From Mucilaginibacter sp. SMC90 (GTDB lineage: Bacteria > Bacteroidota > Bacteroidia > Sphingobacteriales > Sphingobacteriaceae), in the NCBI RefSeq assembly GCF_022811725.1, contig NZ_CP094527.1, positions 2,232,001 to 2,296,000 on the forward strand: 64,000 nucleotides of DNA, written 5' to 3'. This document shows, piece after piece, positions 1 through 8,676 of this stretch. Both the position numbers and the translations under genes were made by a program. Under the pieces are notes generated by a model. It did no database searches, had not been told where the DNA came from, and was given only the letters and a program-made list of their open reading frames with translations. Positions within the stretch are counted from its first letter, which is position 1; every line of letters starts with the position of its first letter.

Positions 1-147
1 GAATCGCGGCTTTATCATTATAATTTTAATCCTTTGGAAAAGCTTATCAAGATTATGGAGGAAAATAAGGCTTTATATGAAAGGCTACTTCAAGCCGAAC
101 GGGAAAAAAATACCCTTTTGGAATCCCTACTTAAAAGTAATAGTTGA
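1..147 (+). CDS. C-terminal fragment of a small coiled-coil / regulator-like protein (cut by window edge)
   Basis: The frame is open from the first base to a TGA at 145-147, giving the last 48 residues of a protein that starts outside the window. The tail is rich in Leu, Glu and Lys (it contains KLIKIMEENKALYERLLQAE), predicting an amphipathic helix or short coiled coil. Tails like this are common at the C-terminus of about 120-residue XRE-type helix-turn-helix regulators of Bacteroidota, but the DNA-binding part is not visible. Regulator is therefore an inference. It converges on the outer-membrane protein gene that ends at 162. Confidence 0.55.
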   Translation, partial: ESRLYHYNFNPLEKLIKIMEENKALYERLLQAEREKNTLLESLLKSNS

Positions 148-161
148 AATATAATGAAGGT

Positions 162-3100
162 TTATTTCAACGTCAGTGACAAATACCAAACCGGACTTTT
201 GCTGAAGCGCCCCGGCCATGCCATATCAAAACGGATGGGATAACCTGCCAGCATGGTTCTTATGCTATAACCAAATGAATTTAACTGATCATCTTTTAGC
301 GGAAGCCCTGTAGCTCCGGCAGTTTTGGCAATGTCGGTAAATAAACCGATCTGTAAATTTTGAAGGGATGTAAATGATGTTTGTAGCGGAATTAAGGTTT
401 TAAAAACCGGAAAATAAACGTCCACGTTCAATAAGCCGTACCGGCTGCCGTAAATACTGTTTTGCTCATAACCCCTGAAAGGTGTTACAAGTGTTTGAAA
501 CGCGAAAGGCGCATCCTGTGCAAAGTGGACGGATGTATCTACACGCGTTACCAGGTTATTATCAAGGCCTCCAAAATTATAGAGTATTTTACTGGGGCCT
601 GCGCTGTAGCCACCTTGCGCACGCACTACCAGGGTAATGTCTTTTACCAAAGGCTGGCTGATACTTGCATTTATTTGTACACCCATGAGCATTGTAGATT
701 GCTTGCCCGTAGATGCCATGCCATCCAACAAAATCTTGCCTTCCCAACCTCTTTCCAGTAATGGTATGGTAGGTTGGAGCTTATGAACTTTCAATGCTAT
801 ATTACCAATGCCCCACCACGATAGCAGGTCCTCATAATCGAGGCTATACCGGTCGGTGGAAAGAAAAATAGTTTGGTCCCTGCGCGCTGCGAGGCTATAA
901 TCCAACGACCAATCGTAATGCAATGGTGTATGAAAGCCCAGTTCGTAATAATGTGTTTTTACCTTGGCAGCGGCAGGATATGGGTTGCCTTTATTGTCTC
1001 TCCAATCCCTGGTAGGATCAGGGTCGAGGCTTTCTACTTTCCTGAAAAAAAGTAAATGCCAATCCGTGTTTTTGGTATCGTTTTCATAACGTGTAAAGAA
1101 GTCGCTGCCTTCGGTACCGGCGGGTAAACGGTAGCCGATATTGAATTGATGGTTCTCCAACAGGTCGCTGAAACCACCTTGCACCATAGCGCCTACTTCC
1201 GGAAACTTAAAGGTTCCAAGGTAGGCCTGAAAGGGTTGATAGCGGTTGATAAAATAATCGTTATTTACCTGCGCACTGAAATACGCGCTGTATAATTGTA
1301 GCACATAAGGGCTTACTTTTTTATAGGTATAAGCTACGGCTCTTCTAACACTGTCCTCATGCAGTTGCGCAACATGCTTCTCATCTTCGGGATGTAATAC
1401 TTTTTGCAAAAACGATGGCCCGCCACTGTTTGCCTTTGCCAATAAAGTTTTGATGCTATCTTTCGTTTTTAGATCTTTCAGATAATCTTTTAACCAAGGA
1501 CTTGCGGCTACAGATAAGCTTGTGTTGCTTAATGGCAATTGACTGGGGTTAAACGTTTCCTTAAGCTGATAACCATTTTTGGTTTGGATAACGGTATAAC
1601 TTTCACCTGTAAAATCAGGCATATGCCAGGAAATATAAGCGAAATCTTTTGAGACCAATGGTTCTTTGCCCTGTGCAACATCTTTTAGGTTTCCATCTAT
1701 CGTTTTAAGGTAAATGCCATACGGTTTGGCAAGCGTATCGGTATGGTAAAGGCTGTCAGCCGGATAACCGCTTCTATATCCGATGATAGACTTATTGCCT
1801 TTGGCTAAAGTCAGTTCGGTATGATCGGCATTATCTTTTGTAAGCGGTGTATATCGAAGCGTATTGATATCGTAAGAAACAATATCGCTCTTTCCCCTTC
1901 TGTATGCTGAAAGCAGCCATCGGCCTGCGTTCCATTGTGTGGAGGCATTAATGCCGTCTACGCCGTAAAAGATGCGGTCAGTATTTGGAACGCCATTTTC
2001 ATTAAAGGCCAGCCATTTCAGTTTTCCTTTTACGGGCATTATCAATACTATACTTTGTCCTTTTTCCGGGAAATATTGAAGCGGGTAAACGTCATTTGTA
2101 TGTTCGTTCAACCAGGGCGGCAAAAGATAGTGTTTGAAAGGTTTTATTTTTAATCGTTTGTCCGATTTGTCGTTATACAGATCTTTTGTCGGGATGACAT
2201 ATACTTCCCGCCTGTTATTTTTTTGCATGATGAAACAGGCCGCACTGCTATCCGCATTGAACTTCATCGAAAACAGTTGTGCCTTGTATGCCTTTTCCAG
2301 AAAGGATTGCAGCGTATCGTTAGGGTTATCGTTATCCTGTAAATTTCTGTTTTTATAATAAGTAAAGCATTGCGAAGTCAAAGTATCAAGCCTTCTTTTT
2401 GTTACAAGCCTTATACCACGCGATAACGATTTGCCTTGGCGCAATTGAAAAAAGATTTGCATCGTAGCATCCTGCCTGTATTTTTCCGATAGGAAATAAC
2501 AAAAGGCTTGTCCCGCTAATGAAGGCTGTTGCTGTGTTAATGCTTCAAAGTTTTGCGTGACTGGCCTTGTAAGTACATGTTGTAAAGCTGCTTCATTTTC
2601 GATGCTCCAGCCTTTTGCAAAATAATCTATACAGCCTTCTTTAAACCAATTGGGTATCAACAGTTGTTTATTGGTAAGTTGTTCTTCCGCGTCGTTTTTA
2701 AATTGTTCCTCCCACAGCAGCCTTACCCACGCCTTCTTTATATGTTCCCTGAAATGTTCAAAAGAGCCGTCGAAAGCTACCATTACCCTGTCGCCTTTTA
2801 AATTGATGGTCGGGAAAGTCTGCACCTCTTGCTGATGCATACCGATATTGGATTCATACAACTGATCGAGCGATGGATAGATAATAATGTTTGGCGTACC
2901 CTTTACATCAGTCATGGTAGCTTTCTTTGCTTCGGTGATAATATCCGGAAGCTGTACCGATGCAAAACTGGCAAGGCTATCATAGCCTACAGGAAAATAC
3001 AACTGAAATAAAGGCGTGTGCAAAGCCTTCCATTTATTGTTATGGAATTGAAACCTGTTATATGGGGGAGCCGTTTGCGCTGAAATTTGTGACGTTAGCC

Positions 3101-3167
3101 CCATGAAAATATATGCTGTCAGAAACAGGTAGGTAAGAAAAGACTTGATAAGATTTAGGGCATCCAT
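162..3167 (-). CDS. Large outer-membrane protein: peptidase-MA-like / TolB-like N-terminus plus C-terminal beta-barrel
   Basis: A 1001-residue exported protein. Residues 1-31 form a signal peptide ending SQISAQ. Residues about 45-275 resemble the peptidase-MA/gluzincin-like region found with TolB-type propellers in Bacteroidota: there is a PNWFKEGCIDYFAKGW segment, but no intact HExxH zinc site, so it is probably not catalytic. Residues about 300-550 look like beta-propeller repeats with Asp- and Tyr-rich blades. The last about 350 residues alternate polar and aromatic residues as in a 16-stranded surface-antigen barrel and end YLSLTLK, with a C-terminal hydrophobic pattern usual for outer-membrane barrels. 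It diverges from the gene at 3244 with 76 bases between them. Role in the ICE is unknown; a surface or envelope function is inferred. Confidence 0.72.
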   Translation of the reverse strand: MDALNLIKSFLTYLFLTAYIFMGLTSQISAQTAPPYNRFQFHNNKWKALHTPLFQLYFPVGYDSLASFASVQLPDIITEAKKATMTDVKGTPNIIIYPSLDQLYESNIGMHQQEVQTFPTINLKGDRVMVAFDGSFEHFREHIKKAWVRLLWEEQFKNDAEEQLTNKQLLIPNWFKEGCIDYFAKGWSIENEAALQHVLTRPVTQNFEALTQQQPSLAGQAFCYFLSEKYRQDATMQIFFQLRQGKSLSRGIRLVTKRRLDTLTSQCFTYYKNRNLQDNDNPNDTLQSFLEKAYKAQLFSMKFNADSSAACFIMQKNNRREVYVIPTKDLYNDKSDKRLKIKPFKHYLLPPWLNEHTNDVYPLQYFPEKGQSIVLIMPVKGKLKWLAFNENGVPNTDRIFYGVDGINASTQWNAGRWLLSAYRRGKSDIVSYDINTLRYTPLTKDNADHTELTLAKGNKSIIGYRSGYPADSLYHTDTLAKPYGIYLKTIDGNLKDVAQGKEPLVSKDFAYISWHMPDFTGESYTVIQTKNGYQLKETFNPSQLPLSNTSLSVAASPWLKDYLKDLKTKDSIKTLLAKANSGGPSFLQKVLHPEDEKHVAQLHEDSVRRAVAYTYKKVSPYVLQLYSAYFSAQVNNDYFINRYQPFQAYLGTFKFPEVGAMVQGGFSDLLENHQFNIGYRLPAGTEGSDFFTRYENDTKNTDWHLLFFRKVESLDPDPTRDWRDNKGNPYPAAAKVKTHYYELGFHTPLHYDWSLDYSLAARRDQTIFLSTDRYSLDYEDLLSWWGIGNIALKVHKLQPTIPLLERGWEGKILLDGMASTGKQSTMLMGVQINASISQPLVKDITLVVRAQGGYSAGPSKILYNFGGLDNNLVTRVDTSVHFAQDAPFAFQTLVTPFRGYEQNSIYGSRYGLLNVDVYFPVFKTLIPLQTSFTSLQNLQIGLFTDIAKTAGATGLPLKDDQLNSFGYSIRTMLAGYPIRFDMAWPGRFSKSPVWYLSLTLK

Positions 3168-3243
3168 AGGTCAGGAACGCCCACAAAAGTGCTTAAATAA
3201 ATTTAAAAATCTTAACATTGCTGTTCGGCAAAACCCCTCCACG

Positions 3244-4113
3244 ATGCCTAAACCAATATTTTTCACATTGCTCTGTTTATTATTACATTCATCTAAAAGC
3301 CTTGCCCAGCAAGGCGTTTGGGATGGAGGTAAGGAGCAGTTGCTTAAAGTAAAAGAAGCGGGAAATAAAAATGTTAACGCTGTAAAACAATGGAAGAAAC
3401 ACGCTGAAAAATGGGGACTTGACAGCAATTACAATTATGCATTTTCTTTATCCGGCAGATTGAACACCAATGGTTGGAGTGGCGGTGTGCAATATGTTCA
3501 TGGGCAAAAACATCATAACAAAACCATCTGGCAACTCTATTTTTCAGAGATCAAACATGAAAAGGAAATTAAGCAACAAGGCCAGGCAAGCAGTTATAAT
3601 GACCTCGGTAAAACGTCGCCTTACATTTTCGGCAAGATCAATAACGCCTACACTTTACAATTAGGTTTTGGTAAAGAACAAATGCTGTTCCCCGCCTTGA
3701 TGGATGGTAATATGTCGGTAAGTTTTCGATACATCGCAGGGCCTGCATTAGCTTTGCTGAAGCCCTACTACCTCAAATTGATTTATGTTGATTATTTCCC
3801 GGAGCCGGTAGCACATCTTCAATCGGAAAAATATAGCGCCGGTAACGACAGCCATTTTATGCAACCCGGCACCATTCTCGGCAAAGACAGTTGGAGCAAG
3901 GGCTTGAGCGAAATAAAATATTTACCCGGTTTATTTGCCGAATGCTATTTTATCATTGAACCCGACAGGCCAAAAGCATTTATAAAAGCAGTTTCCATAG
4001 GGGGCAATGTAGCATTTTACAGCTCTAAAATATCGATCATGGCTGATAAAAAAGCTTATCCCTACCAGGCATCTTTCTTTGTAGGCTTAAGTCTTGGTAA
4101 AAGATGGAAGTAA
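3244..4113 (+). CDS. Secreted/outer-membrane hypothetical protein
   Basis: A 289-residue protein if started at the ATG at 3244; the frame is open further upstream, but that extension would overlap the divergent gene and has no signal. From this ATG there is a clear signal peptide (hydrophobic core FFTLLCLLL, cleavage after SLAQ). The mature part shows amphipathic strands with many Tyr, Trp and Gly (for example SGRLNTNGWSGGVQYVHG) and ends FVGLSLGKRWK, as expected of a small outer-membrane barrel. It shares a 76-base promoter region with the large outer-membrane protein on the other strand, and the two probably act together. I do not recognise a named family. Confidence 0.7.
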   Translation: MPKPIFFTLLCLLLHSSKSLAQQGVWDGGKEQLLKVKEAGNKNVNAVKQWKKHAEKWGLDSNYNYAFSLSGRLNTNGWSGGVQYVHGQKHHNKTIWQLYFSEIKHEKEIKQQGQASSYNDLGKTSPYIFGKINNAYTLQLGFGKEQMLFPALMDGNMSVSFRYIAGPALALLKPYYLKLIYVDYFPEPVAHLQSEKYSAGNDSHFMQPGTILGKDSWSKGLSEIKYLPGLFAECYFIIEPDRPKAFIKAVSIGGNVAFYSSKISIMADKKAYPYQASFFVGLSLGKRWK

Positions 4114-4178
4114 TTAAAAAAGCCAATAAGATACCTGTTAACCGGACACGCTTTTTTATATTTTAAGGTAAACCTTTA

Positions 4179-4514
4179 TCAGAAAAACTTCCGGAGGATA
4201 TATTTTTGGGAGCAATTATTATACCTCTCCACAAGCTTGTTTTTATTAAGAAGGCGGATTGTACGGGTTACATTGATGTGGATAGTAGACATACTGTAAC
4301 GGTTATCATTACTATAAATAAGCTCCGTTAATTCTTTGATCGTACAGGGGCGTGAAAGTGTATCCATAGTAGTAATCACCTCATCCACCCACTCGTTATC
4401 AAAAAGTTTCGCTTTTTCTTTCAGGTCTTGTTGGTTATCTATAAGGCCATCGTACAGCCCCGTTGCCGAAATTTCCGGTAGGTTGCCGCCTAACGCCTGG
4501 ATCTCCCTGCCCAT
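4179..4514 (-). CDS. Small winged-helix-like hypothetical protein, probably frameshifted near its N-terminus
   Basis: The open frame from ATG 4514 gives 111 residues with a helical N-terminus and a winged-helix-like second half (TIKELTELIYSNDN, then a helix with TRTIRLLNKNKLVERY and a beta-hairpin). Upstream, another frame starting at ATG 4597 reads MAANRNTKEKHLQLLNERYL and then runs off. One inserted base near 4540 would join it to PAFINKAQTMGRE, giving one protein of about 140 residues. I therefore suspect a one-base deletion. It lies downstream of mobC beyond a terminator. DNA binding is an inference from the predicted fold. Confidence 0.55.
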   Translation of the reverse strand: MGREIQALGGNLPEISATGLYDGLIDNQQDLKEKAKLFDNEWVDEVITTMDTLSRPCTIKELTELIYSNDNRYSMSTIHINVTRTIRLLNKNKLVERYNNCSQKYILRKFF

Positions 4515-4665
4515 CGTTTGAGCTTTATTAATAAAAGCAGGTAACGCTCATTTAATAATTGCAGGTGTTTTTCTTTTGTGTTCCTGTTTGCTGCCATAAC
4601 AGGCTTCAAAATATAGCTTGCCCTTCAAATATTCATCATTTATATAGTTAATGATTTACAAAAAA

Positions 4666-4693
4666 GAAGTCCTGCATTTGTTCGCAGGACTTC
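4666..4693 (-). terminator. Intrinsic terminator after the mob operon
   Basis: GAAGTCCTGC and GCAGGACTTC form a perfect 10-bp stem with an 8-base loop. Read on the minus strand the stem is followed directly by a run of six T, so it ends transcripts coming from mobC. Confidence 0.8.
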
Positions 4694-4792
4694 CAAATTG
4701 CAAAATTCACCTTGCTAAATTCAAATAATCAAGTGCCTAAGTCATGCCGGATAAGGGTTTGGGATCAGGGGAAGGCGGAAAATCATTTCGCA

Positions 4793-6802
4793 TCAGGATT
4801 CGGGCGGTAAAGGATTTGCTTTTGATTTTTGTATAACAAGGTGGCTTAATGCGGGATCATTGTTCATCCGGGCTATTTCGGAATCGACAATATCCTGCAC
4901 CTCCTGTTTTATTTGAAGGTAGTTTCTTTGTACCATCGCATTATCAATCTGCCTTAATACGGGGATAGGTTTGTAGCTATTTTCTTCCGCCTTTAAAGCC
5001 GAATGGTCATTTAAGATTTCGCAATGGAAAGCTTTTAATGCTATTTTGTTATTGGGGTCGTCTGCTACCATACCGACAAATTCCCCGCTGGATAAAGCAG
5101 CTATTTTTGAGGCAGGAACGGCTGCTTCCAATTGTTTGCTCTTACTGATAGATGTATCCTGACGGTTGATAGAAAGGCTTTGGCGGTCCTGCATGATCTT
5201 GCCTATACGTTCTGATAACTGCTTGGCAGTATCTCCGGTAACCTGCCCCGATACGATGTTTCCAACGATTCCCATAATAACATCTGCCTGCTCCCGGCCA
5301 TAGTCTTTTCTTAATTGCGAAACATCCTGGATACCCAGTGTTGTAGCTACTTTGTTACTCCTTGCCGTTGCGATCAGGCTGTCTATGCCATTTAAATAAA
5401 TTGTCGGGAATTCATCAAATATAAGGCTGCTTTTCAGCTTCCCTTTTTGGTTAACCAGCTTTACCAACCTGTTTACATAGAGTGATAATACAGCACCGTA
5501 TATCTGTATCTTTTGTGGGTTATTGCCCATGCAGACCAACTTGGGTTCATCAGGGTTATTGATATCCAGCGTGAAATCCATACCTGAAAGTACATAGTAT
5601 AACTGGGGTGAGGACAGCCTTGCCATAGCTACTTTTGCCGATGCGATCTGTCCTTCGAGTTGTTCCATTACGTCGTTGAGATAGGCATTGACAAAGGGAT
5701 TGATAAGCACTTCGATCTCTTTTTCCAATCCAAGTACGGTAAATAAACTATCATAATCCAGTTGCATAAATTCGATCACATGGGGCAATGTGCAATAGGC
5801 GCCATCCTCGTATTTACGAAGGAACCAGATGATAGCCGATAAGAAGTTAATAGGTGATTCTACGAAAAAATCACCCTGCTTTTTGATCCACTCGCGGTTA
5901 AGCCCCATAAGTATTGTACGTGCCGATTCTGTCGCGTCGGTAATATCAAGCATCCCGGAAGGCTCCAATGGGTTACACCGGTGGCTGCGGGTCAGGTCGT
6001 CGAAGTTGATAAAATAACAGGCCGACCTACCTTTATACTTGTCCTTGTTTTTTAACCAGGTATTATAAACTATTACCGATAAATCCGGAAACTTGAAATC
6101 GTATGTGAAGATGGCAAAGCCCTTTTTGATGTGCTGCGTAATAACATGGCGTATGACAAAGTAACTCTTGCCTGCACCGGGCGTACCCAATACCAAAAGG
6201 CCGCGGAAAGGGTTTATAATATTGATCCACGAATCCCTGACCTTATTTTTAAGCCGGTACCTGGCAGGCAAATTTACACTGTATTCGTTTTCAAGTAACC
6301 GGTCTTCCTGTGGAAACGTTTCGTTTTCGCTATTGAAAATATCGTTTTCCAGGCTATCTTTTATGATCTTTGAAAGCATGGTGCCACCCGATAATACAAG
6401 CATAAAACCCAAAGATGTTAGTGTTATATAAATAATGGCAAGTGTAGTAAACGGCCACTTGATAAGCAACAAAAGGCAGCTTATAAAGTAAGCCAGCAGT
6501 CCCGATATTAAATAAGCAAAGGCCGCTTTATAGGTCTGCTTTTCGTCCTTCCTGCCTTTAACGGACAGAAGCGAAATAAAAAGGAAAGCCAGGGCGATCA
6601 GCTTTGATTTTTGGAAATTACTGTATAGCCCTGTCTGGATGATGTTGTTTATTAAACGGTCTGAAAAGGTTGATGTAAGCTTCCACTCGTGGAAAGCGGC
6701 ATATAAATAATAATAAAAGTGGAGTGACAAAAGGGCTATTGCCATCATCCTTGTCATGTCCGTAATCTTTCTTAAAGCCTGTTCGTTTTCTCCTGTCTGC
6801 AT
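4793..6802 (-). CDS. mobC: Type IV secretion coupling protein (MobC/TraG, VirD4 family)
   Basis: A 669-residue inner-membrane ATPase that would link the relaxase-DNA complex to the transfer channel. N-terminal hydrophobic segments lie at about residues 18-35, 66-80, 94-113 and 118-138. The Walker A motif GTPGAGKS is at 206-213 and a Walker B-like LIFDEFP lies near 460. The arrangement, and its place directly after the relaxase gene with 18 bases between them, match the MobC coupling proteins of CTnDOT-like elements. Transcription is with mobA and mobB and ends at the hairpin at 4666-4693. It would serve the Tra channel encoded at 46-58 kb. Confidence 0.92.
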   Translation of the reverse strand: MQTGENEQALRKITDMTRMMAIALLSLHFYYYLYAAFHEWKLTSTFSDRLINNIIQTGLYSNFQKSKLIALAFLFISLLSVKGRKDEKQTYKAAFAYLISGLLAYFISCLLLLIKWPFTTLAIIYITLTSLGFMLVLSGGTMLSKIIKDSLENDIFNSENETFPQEDRLLENEYSVNLPARYRLKNKVRDSWINIINPFRGLLVLGTPGAGKSYFVIRHVITQHIKKGFAIFTYDFKFPDLSVIVYNTWLKNKDKYKGRSACYFINFDDLTRSHRCNPLEPSGMLDITDATESARTILMGLNREWIKKQGDFFVESPINFLSAIIWFLRKYEDGAYCTLPHVIEFMQLDYDSLFTVLGLEKEIEVLINPFVNAYLNDVMEQLEGQIASAKVAMARLSSPQLYYVLSGMDFTLDINNPDEPKLVCMGNNPQKIQIYGAVLSLYVNRLVKLVNQKGKLKSSLIFDEFPTIYLNGIDSLIATARSNKVATTLGIQDVSQLRKDYGREQADVIMGIVGNIVSGQVTGDTAKQLSERIGKIMQDRQSLSINRQDTSISKSKQLEAAVPASKIAALSSGEFVGMVADDPNNKIALKAFHCEILNDHSALKAEENSYKPIPVLRQIDNAMVQRNYLQIKQEVQDIVDSEIARMNNDPALSHLVIQKSKANPLPPES

Positions 6803-6820
6803 TTCGCTTTAGTTTTAAGT

Positions 6821-8113
6821 TTATAAATGGGTACTGCGTTTTTTCCTTTTCTTGCGTGTCTTCCGCAATTCATAGGGCAGGTAATTATTGTTGTATTCGG
6901 CCTGCATGAGTTCTTCCAGCAGGCTTTTATCGGCAGGGTTCGCCACAGGGGTTGAAGGCATCGGTGTTGTATTGGTAGCATCGCTGCTCATGCTTTTCCT
7001 GATGGCACCTGCTTGTTTCAATGGTTGTTTAATTGCCTTTGTGGTTTGTTCTTTGGCCTGCGGTGGTATGGGGCTACACCGTTGCAGTATAGCAGTTGCG
7101 CTGTAGGCTTTACCGAGGTCATTACCATTAAAAACACATTTCTTTTTATGGTCAACATAGGTAATACCATAGAGTAAACCGTCCTTGTTCTGCCGCAGCA
7201 CCACATCAATGCCGTCCCGTGAAAGTACCTGTATCAGGCGTTTTAAGCCGATGCTGCCTTCTTTTATAATGGCAAGGTCAATGGCGTTTTTAATCCGCGT
7301 CTTATGGGGCGAACGCAGATTTTCATTCTTTGCAAACTGGCTTTCAAGGTATTTAAGTCCGGGGTTGCCAAAGAATACACTTGCTTTGATCGGAACGCCA
7401 ATGGGGTTTCCGAAGCTATCAAGCACCCGGTAAACAAGGCCATTGTTTTTTAGTGTACGGGAGCCTTCGGTACCTTTATCTGCCATTACATTATAGAGGC
7501 CCAGCACCGCATTTAATTCGGGCAGGGAGGTGTAATGATAGGTGGAAAGGATGCCTTTAAGAACCGTATTGATCGCCCGTTTGGTTTCGGTCTTGCCATA
7601 GCTGGCCTTCTGGAAAATAAGCGGTTTAAGTTCATAGGCCAAAGCATTTTTACCTTCGGCCTTTACTAAACCATAGCGTTGTTCCAGTTCCTTGCGTGCG
7701 GGTTCCGATTTTTTATACAGGTCATGGAAGCCGATAGCCTTACCATTCATTTGGATGTTTGTAGAAAGCACATGAACATGCGGATGGCCTGCATCATAGT
7801 GCTGATACACTAAATAGGGCTGGTTGCCAAATCCGATCTTGTCCATATAATCCCTTGTAATTTCCTGTAACTGTTGCCTGGAAAGGTCTTCGGAGGGGTC
7901 AAAGTTCAGCGTTACATGCAGGCAATTGTAGATGCTTTTATTGAGCGATGACATTTTTTCAAGCATCTTTAACCTGTCCTGTTCGGTGAGTTTAGCCAGT
8001 TCCAAAGGATAGTTCTCGGCCATAAAACACTCCGCTACACCCTCTTTCATTTTGTTCTCGTTATAATAAAATGTTGCCTTGATGGACTTGGATTGCCTTA
8101 TGATTGTAACCAT
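6821..8113 (-). CDS. mobB: Relaxase MobB (MOBP-type)
   Basis: A 430-residue protein that would nick oriT and carry the strand into the recipient. The N-terminal about 200 residues form the relaxase domain. The conserved histidine cluster HYDAGHPHVHVLSTNI (His105, 110, 112, 114) is the metal-binding motif of the family. Candidate nucleophile tyrosines lie in the first 20 residues and around 98-106. The C-terminus is a basic, low-complexity tail (RKTRKKRKKRS). The start overlaps mobA by 16 bases, so the two are translationally coupled. The oriT candidate lies just upstream of mobA. Confidence 0.92.
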   Translation of the reverse strand: MVTIIRQSKSIKATFYYNENKMKEGVAECFMAENYPLELAKLTEQDRLKMLEKMSSLNKSIYNCLHVTLNFDPSEDLSRQQLQEITRDYMDKIGFGNQPYLVYQHYDAGHPHVHVLSTNIQMNGKAIGFHDLYKKSEPARKELEQRYGLVKAEGKNALAYELKPLIFQKASYGKTETKRAINTVLKGILSTYHYTSLPELNAVLGLYNVMADKGTEGSRTLKNNGLVYRVLDSFGNPIGVPIKASVFFGNPGLKYLESQFAKNENLRSPHKTRIKNAIDLAIIKEGSIGLKRLIQVLSRDGIDVVLRQNKDGLLYGITYVDHKKKCVFNGNDLGKAYSATAILQRCSPIPPQAKEQTTKAIKQPLKQAGAIRKSMSSDATNTTPMPSTPVANPADKSLLEELMQAEYNNNYLPYELRKTRKKRKKRSTHL

Positions 8114-8493
8114 AAAAGGGAGCTTTTATTGATGATAAAATGTATGTCCTCAATCTTTTTTAGCAGCATCCTTTTTTCCAATTCATAGCTTACGAACCAG
8201 GCCTTTATCTCCGGTGTCCCCTTTAATAAATGTAGTTTATGCACTGCCTGGTTGAAGTTGTTGCCAATGCTTTTTAGCTCGCCGCGAAGTAGTGTCAGCT
8301 CTGCAATTACATCCTGTAAGGACTGGTTGCGGTAGCCTTTTATTATCGGTTGGGATAGCATAATACTCCTTGAATAATCACTAAAGTTGCCCTGGCCTGA
8401 TGCTTTGAAATTGGCCTCTATTTCTTTTCTTTCGTCCTCAGACAGCCGCAGGTGCAGCCATTTGTTACGGTTGTTTTTTTTATCCTTCATCAC
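8098..8493 (-). CDS. mobA: Mobilization accessory protein MobA (relaxosome, MobC-like Pfam fold)
   Basis: A 131-residue protein with a lysine-rich N-terminus (KDKKNNRNKWLHLRLSEDE) typical of a ribbon-helix-helix DNA-binding domain. It then carries the signature GNNFNQAVHKLH found in bacterial relaxosome accessory proteins. It would bind oriT and recruit MobB. The gene overlaps mobB and directly follows the hairpin-rich oriT candidate at 8494-8676, the usual arrangement in Bacteroidota mobilization modules. Confidence 0.88.
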   Translation of the reverse strand: MMKDKKNNRNKWLHLRLSEDERKEIEANFKASGQGNFSDYSRSIMLSQPIIKGYRNQSLQDVIAELTLLRGELKSIGNNFNQAVHKLHLLKGTPEIKAWFVSYELEKRMLLKKIEDIHFIINKSSLLWLQS

Positions 8494-8676
8494 GTATCGT
8501 TTTCAATTAAAAAATAGATTATACACTTGAAAGCCACCTGCCCACGACTTCGGAGTGAGGGCAGCCAGAAGCCGGTTGTGATACAACCGTATATCTGGCG
8601 GATTTCGGCAAAGCCGGAAATCCCCGTGGCTTTTAGGGGCATGGTAGCCGCTATGCAGTTTGGGGCCCGCATTTAA
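8494..8676. other. Candidate origin of transfer (oriT)
   Basis: This 183-base gap between mobA and the primase gene contains several hairpins. CTGCCC 8538-8543 pairs with GGGCAG 8559-8564 around an inner ACT-TCGG-AGT. GCCAGA 8564-8569 pairs with TCTGGC 8594-8599, enclosing a perfect CGGTTGT/ACAACCG stem (8573-8579 and 8583-8589). GGATTTC 8600-8606 pairs with GAAATCC 8617-8623 around GGC-AAA-GCC. A small open frame here on the minus strand simply follows the repeats. Position upstream of the relaxosome genes plus this structure supports oriT; the nic site was not identified. Confidence 0.6.

Noticed and set aside
8490..8672. 60-codon open frame over the oriT candidate
   Set aside because: Coding potential is explained by the hairpins; product is unlike any ICE protein and position is that of an oriT.
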